DNA of 20,994 nucleotides from Candidatus Aenigmatarchaeota archaeon (GTDB taxonomy: Archaea > Aenigmatarchaeota > Aenigmatarchaeia > QMZP01 > JAUXAV01). This document shows positions 1 to 8,288 of the stretch, piece by piece (position 1 is the first letter of the stretch; every line of letters starts with the position of its first letter). The translations under genes and the position numbers were made by a program. Below the pieces are notes generated by a model. The model was not told the DNA's origin, searched no databases, and saw only the letters and a list, made by a program, of their open reading frames with translations. The stretch lies in contig JAUXAV010000006.1 in the NCBI GenBank assembly GCA_030619735.1, positions 1 through 20,994 on the forward strand. The letters run 5' to 3'.

Positions 1-630
1 CCCCTGGACCAGTTCCTTTACACGGTTTTCTTTCCCAGCATATTCATCATACTCCTGGTATATATCATAGCGAACAGATTCGCCACTTTCGGAAGGATGT
101 GGAAAATCCTGATAGGTGTTGCAATTTATGTTTTCATAATCGTTTTCCCTCCAAATGAGACCTATTCCCTATACTCCATGTTCGCACCCCTGGGACAGAT
201 CTGGTTCATCCTGATTATAATACTGGTAGGACTCTGGGCAATATTCAAGACCTTCTTCCCCAGCGAAGGTGGTGGAGCAGGAGCAGCAGGGGCAAGGTCA
301 GGCCTTGGAAGCCAGCTCACTGGAAGGCTCTGGAAGCAGGCCACTGGCCAGGTAGGCGACATAGAGAAGATGATAAGGTCAGAGCTTAGTGCACTAAAGG
401 CCATAGCAGAGAAGATGAAGCATGCCAGGACAGAGATGGATTACAGGGACGCATATGGTGCTTATCCCCAGCTGAACGATGATGTCGTAAAACATCTCCA
501 GATGCTGAGGGAGACAATATCAGTGGCAGGCGGCATGAAAGTGGGGGCAAGCAAATACAATAAATTCATGAAGGAATACCAGGATATAAGCGGTGACATA
601 TTGAAATTCCAAAAGAAGAAGAGAAAGTGA
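1..630 (+). CDS. Polytopic membrane protein with soluble C-terminal helical domain (5' end outside window)
   Basis: The reading frame is open from the first base. The first in-window start codon is the ATG at 97, but the 32 codons before it are strongly hydrophobic and contain no ATG, GTG or TTG, so the gene most likely begins upstream of the window. At least three hydrophobic segments are seen (about bases 30-75, 100-150 and 190-250). A Gly/Ala-rich linker follows (about 265-320), then a charged helical region of roughly 100 residues ending in a lysine/arginine tail. The membrane part resembles the products at 635-1090 and 1706-2245 (a Phe-Pro turn followed by a hydrophobic helix ending near a Tyr), so I treat them as one loose family. 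The next gene starts 4 nt after the stop, so the two are probably cotranscribed. No function is recognised. Its place beside a pilus-like cluster makes a role in that apparatus possible but unproven. Confidence 0.7.
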   Translation, partial: PLDQFLYTVFFPSIFIILLVYIIANRFATFGRMWKILIGVAIYVFIIVFPPNETYSLYSMFAPLGQIWFILIIILVGLWAIFKTFFPSEGGGAGAAGARSGLGSQLTGRLWKQATGQVGDIEKMIRSELSALKAIAEKMKHARTEMDYRDAYGAYPQLNDDVVKHLQMLRETISVAGGMKVGASKYNKFMKEYQDISGDILKFQKKKRK

Positions 631-634
631 TTAT

Positions 635-1090
635 ATGATACCCTATATAATGGAATATGCAATCCCGTTCTTTTTCCTGCTCGCAGTAGTTTATGGGGCC
701 CTGGGCATTTCAGGCGTATTCAAGAACAGGGCAGTGAACGGGATAATAGCCCTGGCCATTGCCTTCTTCGGCATGACATACCAGCCCTTTATAACCTGGC
801 TCTATGTGGTAATGCCATATGCCATTGCCCTGTTCATAGCCGTGTTCTTCATAGGGTTTGTGGTCAAGCTATTCAAGGGCAGGAAAGGCGGAAAGAAGGA
901 CTATACCCTGATACTGATTGTGCTGGGCCTCTTCCTCATACTATTCGTGAGGTTCGGGGAGGACATAGAGGACTGGACCGCAACCCTGGGAATGCCCATA
1001 ACATATGAGAGCCTGGTAGGGATTGTCGGGGTGGTAGTGCTGATAGCCTTCTTCTACGGGGCCTACAAGTTAAGCAGGCAGGGCGAATAA
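635..1090 (+). CDS. Small four-helix membrane protein, paralogue of neighbours
   Basis: This 151-aa protein is almost entirely hydrophobic, with about four membrane helices (residues roughly 7-24, 36-75, 90-107 and 125-145). They are separated by short basic loops, including a Lys/Arg/Gly-rich one near residues 81-89. The N-terminal motif around residues 7-22 (Glu-Tyr, Ile-Pro-Phe, then Val-Val-Tyr-Gly) matches the same region of the product at 1706-2245 (Tyr-Glu-Phe, Phe-Pro-Phe, then Ala-Tyr-Gly). The purine-rich GAGAAAGTGA just upstream can serve as ribosome binding site. An internal ATG at 650 is a possible alternative start. It sits 4 nt after the previous gene and converges with the next with no spacer. 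Function unknown. Confidence 0.75.
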   Translation: MIPYIMEYAIPFFFLLAVVYGALGISGVFKNRAVNGIIALAIAFFGMTYQPFITWLYVVMPYAIALFIAVFFIGFVVKLFKGRKGGKKDYTLILIVLGLFLILFVRFGEDIEDWTATLGMPITYESLVGIVGVVVLIAFFYGAYKLSRQGE

Positions 1091-1579
1091 TCAGGCTGCT
1101 GGACGTAAATACTCTCGCCTGTAGCCTATAAGAGAATCATCATAAAGGGCAATAACATTTTTGCTCCCGCCCCTTTTCTTCAGGTAATTCTCAAAATGAT
1201 CTATAACCCCATTCCAAATATTATATTTTCTCAGGGTCTTTACGGTCTTATTGTATGCCTTTATCTTCTTCAGCATAAATAAGTAGGGAAATACCTGAAG
1301 TATAAGCGGCTGGGCCTTTACACCGCCTTTAGCAGGTACTGGCATCCTTCCTTCTGTATAGAGTTTACGATCAGTCTTTGATATTCGGCTCATTTTCTGA
1401 TGTACACCATAAACCATTTTCCTGAATTCAAGGGGTATGAAACCCCCCTTCTTCATAGCTTGAGCCCATCCCTTTACCTCTACAGGTTCATCTGACATTA
1501 AATATCTTTCCAATGTCCTCAGGTGTGCTGGAGCTGCCTTTTTTATTTCACCAGGAGTTGGGCCTTTCCTCTCTGCCAT
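1091..1579 (-). CDS. Basic protein of unknown function
   Basis: The product is 162 aa, rich in Lys and Arg (estimated pI very high), without a signal peptide or a convincing membrane helix. I do not recognise a domain. The composition would fit a nucleic-acid-binding or ribosome-associated protein, but nothing specific supports that. The start is chosen because a GGTGGT element lies 4 nt before the ATG, and an archaeal TATA-like element lies about 38 nt upstream on the minus strand. Its stop codon abuts the stop of the convergent membrane-protein gene. It is the only visible soluble gene wedged between two paralogous membrane-protein genes. Confidence 0.65.
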   Translation of the reverse strand: MAERKGPTPGEIKKAAPAHLRTLERYLMSDEPVEVKGWAQAMKKGGFIPLEFRKMVYGVHQKMSRISKTDRKLYTEGRMPVPAKGGVKAQPLILQVFPYLFMLKKIKAYNKTVKTLRKYNIWNGVIDHFENYLKKRGGSKNVIALYDDSLIGYRREYLRPAA

Positions 1580-1613
1580 TTTACCACCATTTAGTCACTA
1601 ATTAATTCCTGCC

Positions 1614-1621
1614 TTTTTAAA
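1614..1621 (-). promoter_or_regulatory. TATA box for the 1091-1579 gene
   Basis: On the minus strand this reads TTTAAAAA within a GG-flanked AT run, centred about 38 nt from the ATG. That would give a 5' leader of about 11 nt, long enough to hold the GGTGGT element. Confidence 0.45.
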
Positions 1622-1675
1622 CCTTTCGGTCATACTGAGTTTGCCGGTTTATAGTGATATCAGTGCAAAAAAACA

Positions 1676-1683
1676 TTTATAAG
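1676..1683 (+). promoter_or_regulatory. TATA box, leaderless promoter for the 1706 gene
   Basis: TTTATAAG is centred 26.5 nt before the ATG at 1706, the usual archaeal distance between TATA box and transcription start. No Shine-Dalgarno motif lies in between. The transcript is therefore predicted to start at or next to the A of the ATG. Confidence 0.55.
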
Positions 1684-1705
1684 CTTATTCGCACAATAAA
1701 ATAAT

Positions 1706-2245
1706 ATGTGGCAGATGATTTTAGGGAACATGCAGACGCTTGGTTTATACGAGTTTATTTTCCCATTCCTCCTTATCCTGGCCATTGCCTATGGTGTCCT
1801 GAGATATTCCCTGAAGGATATCCTGCCAAAATCAGCAGCAGGCCTGGTATCCATAATAATCGGCTTCTTTGTAATGAATTATTCCGGCATAGCAGGCTAC
1901 CAGCTTTCAAAATTCTTCAGCACCCTGTTTGGCGGCGGCCTGATAGTGGCTTCAGGCATACTGGTTTTGGTAATAATCCTGGGCCTCCTGGGCCTTAAGA
2001 TTGGAGACATAACAACGGGCAAGGGGACCAAGACCACTGCAGCATTTGTTGTTGCGGTCCTGTTCATAATCTTCCTGATAGTGGTGGGGGCCACCGGCTC
2101 CTACATACCCGGGATAATGCCCATCACCCTGACCCAGGACTTCTGGACCATAATATTCTTCGTGGTCATCCTGGTCATAGTGCTCTGGGTCCTGGGCAGG
2201 GAAGAGGAAAAGGCCGAAGGCGCTGGTGAAGGGGAAGGAAAATAA
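1706..2245 (+). CDS. Polytopic membrane protein, paralogue of 635-1090
   Basis: The product is 179 aa with about five hydrophobic segments (residues roughly 14-32, 44-62, 75-97, 110-130 and 146-163). It ends in a Glu/Gly/Lys-rich cytoplasmic-looking tail. Residues 15-31 (Tyr-Glu-Phe, Phe-Pro-Phe, Ala-Tyr-Gly) and the following Lys-rich turn plus hydrophobic helix resemble the 635-1090 product, and more loosely the 1-630 product. The promoter is of the leaderless type. A second frame over the same bases is also open for 96 codons but lacks these features. Function unknown; a membrane partner of the downstream secretion system is a guess from location. Confidence 0.75.
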   Translation: MWQMILGNMQTLGLYEFIFPFLLILAIAYGVLRYSLKDILPKSAAGLVSIIIGFFVMNYSGIAGYQLSKFFSTLFGGGLIVASGILVLVIILGLLGLKIGDITTGKGTKTTAAFVVAVLFIIFLIVVGATGSYIPGIMPITLTQDFWTIIFFVVILVIVLWVLGREEEKAEGAGEGEGK

Positions 2246-2287
2246 TTCCAGGATTTCCCTGCATATTTCTGATTGATTAGAAAAAGA

Positions 2288-3250
2288 CTACTCTTTCTCT
2301 CCCTTCTCTTTTTTGCCCTTCTTAAGAATCTTTATGGTATCGGATAAGCTTCTCATGCTCTCCATCATAGGTGATAGAGAGGATTTCACTGCCTTTTCCA
2401 GGCTCTCCATCTTGGAATTCATCTCTCCCATGGAATCCCTGTAGGAATCAATGTTTTCCTTTATGGTTTTAACCTCCTCTCCCTTCTCCCATTTCATCTT
2501 GCCCATCCTCTCCTCAACACCGGAGATTTTGGCCTCAAGCTCCTTGAATCTGATCTCAATATCCTTTATCCTGTCCTCAACCTCAACCCATTTCTCCTCA
2601 ACCAGCTCCTCTGTAAGCTCCATTATCTGCCTTCTTTTCCTATCCCTTATTTCTGCTATCCTCTGCTCCCTGCTGGAGTATCTTGGCTGAAGCCTTGGTA
2701 TCTCCTCCCCAGGAGGTTCAAGGGCAGAAGGGGTAAATGGTCTTGACCTTGTAAGTTCTTCCTCCCCCTCCTCCTCTGGCAGCCCGGCTGGCGCCTCAGG
2801 TGGGGCAAGCTTCTCCTCCCCGGGTATCTGGGGAAGCCTGGGAACCCCTTCAATCTCTTCCGGCCTTAAGGGCCTCTCCATCTCCCTGTGCCCTGGCATT
2901 TTCTCCTCTGGTTCTGGAGGACCTGCTGGTCTTGCCAATGGCCTTTCCGCCGCCTCCCCAGGTAATAGCCTTTCCCCGGGCAGTGGCTCTTCACCAGGAA
3001 GCAGCTCTTCCGGGGGTATGCCCCTTTCCTCCGGGAACCTTGGCCTCATGCCAGGCCTTCCTGCCTCGGATTTTAATGCCTCCTTCATTGCAGAATCAAC
3101 ATCAGAGGGGGAATACCCCTCCTTTCTCAGGGAACTGATTATCTCCGGCTCTGAAAGGCCCCTGGAAGACAGCTCCATGACCCTTTCCTTTGGGGCTGCT
3201 TTTGGCTCCTCCCCGCCCTTCTTCAATTTCTTGAATATATTGAATTTCAT
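2288..3250 (-). CDS. Coiled-coil protein with long Pro/Glu-rich linker
   Basis: The 320-aa product has three visible parts. First is a basic N-terminus followed by a helical module at about residues 22-60, with hydrophobics spaced as in UBA-like or recurring archaeal Gly-Leu-Ser/Gly-Tyr-Ser helix pairs. Second is a low-complexity linker, about residues 65-190, made mostly of Pro, Glu, Gly and Arg. Third is a C-terminal region, about 195-310, with heptad-like spacing suited to a long coiled coil, ending in a Lys/Glu tail. No signal peptide or membrane helix is present. It lies 33 nt downstream of another coiled-coil gene in the same direction, and the pair is divergent from the secretion ATPase. 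Coiled-coil cytosolic proteins (FlaC/D/E) accompany archaellum motors, so an accessory role at the base of the machine is plausible but inferred. Confidence 0.65.
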   Translation of the reverse strand: MKFNIFKKLKKGGEEPKAAPKERVMELSSRGLSEPEIISSLRKEGYSPSDVDSAMKEALKSEAGRPGMRPRFPEERGIPPEELLPGEEPLPGERLLPGEAAERPLARPAGPPEPEEKMPGHREMERPLRPEEIEGVPRLPQIPGEEKLAPPEAPAGLPEEEGEEELTRSRPFTPSALEPPGEEIPRLQPRYSSREQRIAEIRDRKRRQIMELTEELVEEKWVEVEDRIKDIEIRFKELEAKISGVEERMGKMKWEKGEEVKTIKENIDSYRDSMGEMNSKMESLEKAVKSSLSPMMESMRSLSDTIKILKKGKKEKGEKE

Positions 3251-3283
3251 TTCAACCCTTATTATTATTTGTATTATACCTAA

Positions 3284-3679
3284 TTAAACATTTTTCCCCT
3301 TCTGCAGGTTCTTGAGCTCCTCCCTGGTGACAAAGTTTGATTTTATGGGATTATATATCTCCAAAAGATTTTGCAGGGTTTTCACCTCTGCCTTTGTTGC
3401 AACCCTCCTGAACTGCCTGACTATCTCGCTTATCTTTCCCTCAGTCACCCTGACATTATCCCCCAGCCCGGCTATGCTCTTTTCCTGGAGCTTCATAACC
3501 TTTATGAACTCCTTGTAATTGCCTGTCAGGGTCTGTTCAATTGAATTGAGCCTTGACTCAATGACCCCGTTCCTCTGCTCCAGGACCCTCAATCTCTTTG
3601 CATCATTATTTACCCTCTCCACTAACTGGTTTATAATAAGCCTCAGGTTGCTCGGCCTTTTCTTGCTGAAAACTGGCAT
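3284..3679 (-). CDS. Small coiled-coil protein, possibly FlaC/E-like
   Basis: The product is 131 aa from the ATG at 3679. A GTG directly upstream (3682) is also in frame, but GGAGGTG lies 5 nt before the ATG, which favours the ATG. After a basic N-terminus the protein is one long helical region with Leu/Ile/Val at heptad positions (about residues 12-100). A C-terminal segment follows with the pattern Leu-Leu-Glu-Ile-Tyr-Asn-Pro then Phe-Val-Thr-Arg-Glu-Glu. That end recalls the Tyr-containing C-terminus of archaellum accessory proteins of the FlaC/E type, but the match is from memory and weak. It is the first gene of a two-gene minus-strand unit divergent from the ATPase. Confidence 0.6.
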   Translation of the reverse strand: MPVFSKKRPSNLRLIINQLVERVNNDAKRLRVLEQRNGVIESRLNSIEQTLTGNYKEFIKVMKLQEKSIAGLGDNVRVTEGKISEIVRQFRRVATKAEVKTLQNLLEIYNPIKSNFVTREELKNLQKGKNV

Positions 3680-3787
3680 CACCCCACCTCCCTTGTATTA
3701 TTATTCGCAGGCTTGAAATAAAAGCTTAATAGAAGAAAAACACAATATTAATTGGGAGTATGGGATGCTTAAGGGGTTTCGGTTAAT

Positions 3788-6037
3788 ATGGCTGTCTGCG
3801 ACTATGAGTATGACCAGGATACGGGGAAGCTCAGGGTAAACTGCCTGGGCTGCCTGTTCGGGGCCTCTATTGAGGATTATGACACATGCATGTCAAGGGT
3901 GATTGACAAGGTCCTGGAGGTAAAGAAGGTTTCCTCCATAATTCTGGCAAAGGAGAGGGAGTATGAGTATGACCAGAAGCAGACCTCTCTTCTTGTGGAG
4001 ATTGCAAGGATGATAGAGGAAATCGTAAGGGAAAGGGTGATATCCCTTGCAAACTTGGAGAAGGGATGCGAAAGATATTTCCCCAAATGGAGTGCAAGGC
4101 TCCAGTATATAGTTATAAACCTGCTCAGAAAGGACCCCATAGGAGCGTATGCAGAGCTCCTGAGGGATATCAGGAAAATCAATATAAGGATAAGGAAGGC
4201 AAGGACAAAACAGGAGCAGCTCTGCTTCAAAAGCTACAAAAGAAACATACTGCTTTTAATGAAAGAAAAGATGGAAAAGGCAAGGCTAATAAAGATGACA
4301 AAGCCCCATATAGCCGGGTATCACCTGGGCGACAGAAGCCTTTACAGGCAGATATTCACGCCCTCTGTCAGGCCCAATTTCATGCTTACCAGGTATATGA
4401 TAACCCCTCCTGAGCATGCAAAATCCGTTGAGAGATACAAGGTGGGGGATGTAGACATAGAGATATTCCAGATCCCTGACACCACAGAGCATCTTTATTA
4501 TATTCTTCCCCCTGAATTCAGGCTTTCTGAAGAGAAATACACGGTCCTGGATGCCGCAAGAAGGTACATGGCATCGCACAGGCCCAAGACAGCTGAATTC
4601 GTGAAATCAGAAAGGGTGAGGGAGGTATTCTACAATATAGGTAGGGACATGATAAGGGAGATGGCTGACCACCTCGGCGTCCACTTGTCCACCCCGGAGC
4701 TTGACCAGCTGGCCCAGATACTGACCAGGTATACTGCAGGATTGGGGGTCCTGGAAATCCTCCTGAAGGATGAGAAGGTTCAGGATGTATATGTTAATGC
4801 CCCCATAGAAAGGACCCCTATCAGGATATTCCATCAGGACCATGAGGAGTGCAAGACCAATCTTATTCCCACCATGCAGGATGCAGAATCCTGGGCCACC
4901 AGGCTGAGAATCCAGTCCGGAAGGCCCCTGGACGAGGCAAACCCCGTCCTGGATACGGACCTGGGTGTCCCTGGCGGCAGGGCCAGGTTCTGCGTGATAA
5001 CCAGGACCCTTTCCCCGGCAGGCCTGGGGTTTGCAATAAGAAGGCACAGGGACAAGCCCTGGACCCTTCCCCTGTTTATAAAGGCAGGGATGCTTGACCC
5101 CCTGGCTGCAGGATTATTATCCTTTATAATTGACAGCGCAGGCGCCGTTTTGATCGCGGGCGGCAGGTCATCCGGCAAGACCTCGCTCCTGGCATCCCTT
5201 ATGCTGGAGATACTCCCCCAGACCAGGGCCGTAATTATAGAAGATACTTTAGAGCTTCCTGTGGAAAGCATGCGGGAGCTCAAATACAATATACAGAGAC
5301 TCAAGTCCCGCTCTGTTATCACCATGGTAGAGACCGAAATGGCAGCTGATGAGGCATTAAGAACAGCCCTGAGATTAGGGGACTCCGCTCTGATAGTGGG
5401 TGAAATAAGGAGCAAGGAGGCGAAGGCACTCTGGGAAGCCATGAGAATCGGGGCATTATCAAATGTGGTCGCAGGGACCATACACGGTGAAAGCCCGGCA
5501 GGGGTCTATGACAGGGTTGTGAATGACCTTGGTGTCCCTCCGACAAGCTTCAAGGCAACGGATATAATACCCATATGCAAGATGCTCCGTTCAGCTGACG
5601 GCCTGCACAGGTTCAGGAGGATGACAGAAATTACAGAGGTCAGAAAGGAATGGAGTGAAAACCCTGTGAAGGAAGGGGGATTTGTCCCCCTGATGCTCTA
5701 CTCCGCAAAGGAGGACAAGCTGAAGCCAACGGACACCCTGGTGAACGGTGAATCCGAAGTTTTGAACAGGATGGCATCCTATGTAAAGGAATGGTCAGGC
5801 AACTGGGACGCCCTCTGGGAAAACATAAAGCTGAGGGCGAAGATAAAAAAGACCCTGGTTGAGATATCTGAAAAGGCAAAGAAGCCGGGGCTTCTTGAGG
5901 CGGAATGGGTCACCAGGTCCAATTCCCAGTACCACCTGGTTGCAGAGAGCGTCAGGAAGGAAGTGGGAACCCTGGACCCGGAGATGGTCTACAGGGAATG
6001 GCTGAAATGGTTCAAACTAGCGGCAAAGATTTCCTGA
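3788..6037 (+). CDS. Type II/IV secretion system ATPase (archaeal GspE/TadA/FlaI family)
   Basis: This 749-aa hexameric-type ATPase would power assembly of a type IV pilus, archaellum or Tad-like filament from the cytoplasmic face. All hallmark motifs are present: Walker A GGRSSGKT (about residues 457-465), Asp box IIEDTLELP (about 482-490), Walker B IVGEIR (about 536-541) and His box GTIHGES (about 563-569). The roughly 400 residues before the core are long for the family and start with four cysteines (C4, C19, C22, C34), which could bind metal. A C-terminal extension of about 130 residues follows the core. The ATG at 3788 is the first start after an in-frame stop at 3770-3772. The only possible SD is an AAGGGG about 12 nt upstream. 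The platform protein gene follows 52 nt downstream, the usual arrangement for these systems. Which branch of the superfamily it belongs to cannot be settled by eye. Confidence 0.93.
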   Translation: MAVCDYEYDQDTGKLRVNCLGCLFGASIEDYDTCMSRVIDKVLEVKKVSSIILAKEREYEYDQKQTSLLVEIARMIEEIVRERVISLANLEKGCERYFPKWSARLQYIVINLLRKDPIGAYAELLRDIRKINIRIRKARTKQEQLCFKSYKRNILLLMKEKMEKARLIKMTKPHIAGYHLGDRSLYRQIFTPSVRPNFMLTRYMITPPEHAKSVERYKVGDVDIEIFQIPDTTEHLYYILPPEFRLSEEKYTVLDAARRYMASHRPKTAEFVKSERVREVFYNIGRDMIREMADHLGVHLSTPELDQLAQILTRYTAGLGVLEILLKDEKVQDVYVNAPIERTPIRIFHQDHEECKTNLIPTMQDAESWATRLRIQSGRPLDEANPVLDTDLGVPGGRARFCVITRTLSPAGLGFAIRRHRDKPWTLPLFIKAGMLDPLAAGLLSFIIDSAGAVLIAGGRSSGKTSLLASLMLEILPQTRAVIIEDTLELPVESMRELKYNIQRLKSRSVITMVETEMAADEALRTALRLGDSALIVGEIRSKEAKALWEAMRIGALSNVVAGTIHGESPAGVYDRVVNDLGVPPTSFKATDIIPICKMLRSADGLHRFRRMTEITEVRKEWSENPVKEGGFVPLMLYSAKEDKLKPTDTLVNGESEVLNRMASYVKEWSGNWDALWENIKLRAKIKKTLVEISEKAKKPGLLEAEWVTRSNSQYHLVAESVRKEVGTLDPEMVYREWLKWFKLAAKIS

Positions 6038-6061
6038 TTTTCTGGCTCTTTCTTTCAAGCA

Positions 6062-6068
6062 TTTTAAG
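6062..6068 (+). promoter_or_regulatory. Possible TATA box for the platform-protein gene
   Basis: TTTTAAG is centred about 25 nt before the ATG at 6090. No SD motif is present in between, so an additional leaderless transcript is possible. The gene may also be read through from the ATPase promoter. Confidence 0.35.
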
Positions 6069-6089
6069 AAACAGGAACCAAATATACTT

Positions 6090-8249
6090 ATGGGGTTTTT
6101 CAGGAAAAAGGGGAAAGAGGACAAAAAGTTTAAGGAAGAGAGGGAAAAGGAGCTTGAGAAAATCCTGAGGAGATACAGGGGGATAGAAATTCCTACTGAA
6201 AAGGCAGGGTTCAGGACAACCTCCAGGGAATACAGGCTCTTCAAGGAGACAGAGAAGAAAAAGAAGAACTGGTTTGAACTGCTTTCAGGGCTTGCTTCAA
6301 AATTCATCAGGGTCAGCCCTGACAAGGGGACAGCAGCCAGGATAGAGGCTGCCAATGCCTTCACGGGCCTGCAGGTAACGCCAACCTCTGTGATGAGCTT
6401 TGCCGTCATGTCAATACTGCTCTTCGTTATCCTGGGCATATTATTTATGGTCCTTGTCCCCTCCATGATTATAGGCGGCATAGGGATAATGGCAATCGGG
6501 GCCGCAACAGCCTACTTCATCCTGAAATACCCCCTGAATTATGTCAAGACCATGAGAATCAAGGCCAGCTCGCAGGTGGTCCTGTCAATACTCTATATGG
6601 TCGTTAGCATGAGGATTTCCCCCAATATGGAAAGGGCCCTGAGGTTCTCTTCTGCAAACATAACCGGCGCCCTGGCCTGGGACATGAGGAGGATGCTCTG
6701 GGACATAGAGATGGGGAAGTATTATTCTGCCAATGAGGCGCTGACGGATTACATAGCCAAATGGAAGCCGGAAAATGAAGAATTTGCAGAGGCCCTGAGG
6801 CTTATCAGGGACTCCCAGATGATGACCCCGGAGAGGGCGGAGAAGACCCTGGATGAATCCCTTAAGGTCATACTGGAGGGAACAAAAACCAGGATGAAGC
6901 ACTATGCCCAGGAGCTTAAGCTCCCCGTCATGGTCATACACATGATGGGCATTGTCCTGCCTGTTTTGGGAACCATCATGGCGCCCCTGGCTGCAATATT
7001 CCTCTCAAATCTTGTCTCCCCAATACATTTCATACTGGTATATGATATAATCCTTCCCCTCTTTATAATCTGGTTCATAAACAATACCCTTAACAAGAGG
7101 CCCACCACCTTCTCCCAGATAGACATGTCCAAGCATCCTGAGCTTCCCCCGGAGGGGAGCTTCCTGATGAAGTTCGGGGGGGCCAAAAGGATAGCCTTCC
7201 CTGTTCTTCCCATTGCCCTGATAGTTGCACTGGTGTTCATAGCCCCTGCTGCGTATTATTTTATGCAGAATCCCGGATTCCTTGTCCCTCCAATAGACCC
7301 TGAGACAGGGAAATACATAACAGTGGAGGACCCAAACCCTATCCTGACCCTGAGCATGTCCTCCATGTTTATAATGGGCATAGCCTTTTCCCTTGCAATT
7401 TACTTCCTGCTTTCCAATTTCCAGAGGGTAAAGATAGGAAATGAGATAAGGAAAACGGAAAGTGAGTTCGAGCTTGCCCTGTTCCAGCTTGGGAACCGGA
7501 TAGCTGCCGGGACACCAACCGAACTGGCCCTGGAGAAGAGCCTGGATGATGTCAAGGACCTGGAGATATCCGGATTATTCAGGCTCACCCTCAGGAATAT
7601 CAGGAACCTGGGCATGACCTTCAAGGAGGCCCTGTTTGACAAGAAATACGGCTCCTTAAGGTATTATCCCAGCAGGCTGATCTATAACGTGATGTACACT
7701 GTGGTGGATACCGCAAAGAAGGGAATAAGCTATGCTGCCGAGGCAATGCTTACCATATCCAGCTATCTGAAGAACATAAGGGAGACCCAGGAATACATCA
7801 GGGATACCCTGTCCGATACGGTTTCCAGCATGAAGTTCCAGGCCTATATGCTCACCCCTGTTATCACAGGCCTTATAGTTGCCATGGCCCAGGTGATAAT
7901 CCAGGTCCTGGTCTTCCTGGGCAACAGGCTAGGGGGCCTGGGCCTGGGCGAAGCCGCAGGAGGGGATGTGGGCCTGGGAGCAAACCTGTTCTTCGGGGAG
8001 ATGGGCGCCTCCTCCATAACCCCTGCCATATTCCAGCTCATGATAGGTATATACCTGATAGAGGTCATGATAATCCTCTCCATATTCCTGACCAAGATAA
8101 CCCAGGGAGATGACAAGGTAGCGCAATGGAGCCTGGCGGGAAAAATCCTGATAATAGGCATAGTAATGTATTTCCTGGTCTCAATATTCGCAACCACGGT
8201 CTTCGGCGGCCTGATAACCTCTGCTGTGCAGAGCCTGGGCGGAGGGTAG
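6090..8249 (+). CDS. Pilus/secretion platform membrane protein (TadC/FlaJ/T2SSF-like)
   Basis: The 719-aa inner-membrane platform protein would be the partner of the ATPase encoded just upstream. Two T2SSF-like halves are visible. A cytoplasmic helical domain (about residues 155-275) follows helices at about 100-145 and is followed by helices at about 280-330. A second cytoplasmic domain (about 455-585) follows helices at about 367-390 and 422-442 and is followed by helices at about 587-610, 644-668 and 684-706. Roughly nine membrane segments fit the archaeal fused form of the family. The N-terminus is very rich in Lys, Arg and Glu (residues 5-60), as expected for a cytosolic face contacting the ATPase. 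The family call rests on layout, size and position next to the ATPase. Confidence 0.85.
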   Translation: MGFFRKKGKEDKKFKEEREKELEKILRRYRGIEIPTEKAGFRTTSREYRLFKETEKKKKNWFELLSGLASKFIRVSPDKGTAARIEAANAFTGLQVTPTSVMSFAVMSILLFVILGILFMVLVPSMIIGGIGIMAIGAATAYFILKYPLNYVKTMRIKASSQVVLSILYMVVSMRISPNMERALRFSSANITGALAWDMRRMLWDIEMGKYYSANEALTDYIAKWKPENEEFAEALRLIRDSQMMTPERAEKTLDESLKVILEGTKTRMKHYAQELKLPVMVIHMMGIVLPVLGTIMAPLAAIFLSNLVSPIHFILVYDIILPLFIIWFINNTLNKRPTTFSQIDMSKHPELPPEGSFLMKFGGAKRIAFPVLPIALIVALVFIAPAAYYFMQNPGFLVPPIDPETGKYITVEDPNPILTLSMSSMFIMGIAFSLAIYFLLSNFQRVKIGNEIRKTESEFELALFQLGNRIAAGTPTELALEKSLDDVKDLEISGLFRLTLRNIRNLGMTFKEALFDKKYGSLRYYPSRLIYNVMYTVVDTAKKGISYAAEAMLTISSYLKNIRETQEYIRDTLSDTVSSMKFQAYMLTPVITGLIVAMAQVIIQVLVFLGNRLGGLGLGEAAGGDVGLGANLFFGEMGASSITPAIFQLMIGIYLIEVMIILSIFLTKITQGDDKVAQWSLAGKILIIGIVMYFLVSIFATTVFGGLITSAVQSLGGG

Positions 8250-8258
8250 CAATCCAAG

Positions 8259-8266
8259 AATTTAAG
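8259..8266 (+). promoter_or_regulatory. TATA box at the head of the pilin-like array
   Basis: AATTTAAG is centred 26.5 nt before the ATG at 8289, so that ATG is predicted to be the first base of a leaderless transcript. The identical octamer occurs at 11765-11772. Confidence 0.45.
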
Positions 8267-8288
8267 TGAAATGGGGCAATAATAAAGC

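Noticed and set aside
2500..3100. Open plus-strand frames opposite the Pro/Glu-rich linker gene
   Set aside because: Biased GAG/GAA/CCT codons leave several frames open on both strands. The coiled-coil reading on the minus strand is the coherent one.
4834..5481. 215-codon open frame on the minus strand
   Set aside because: It lies wholly inside the secretion ATPase core, antisense to invariant motifs. Codon structure explains its openness and no family is recognisable.
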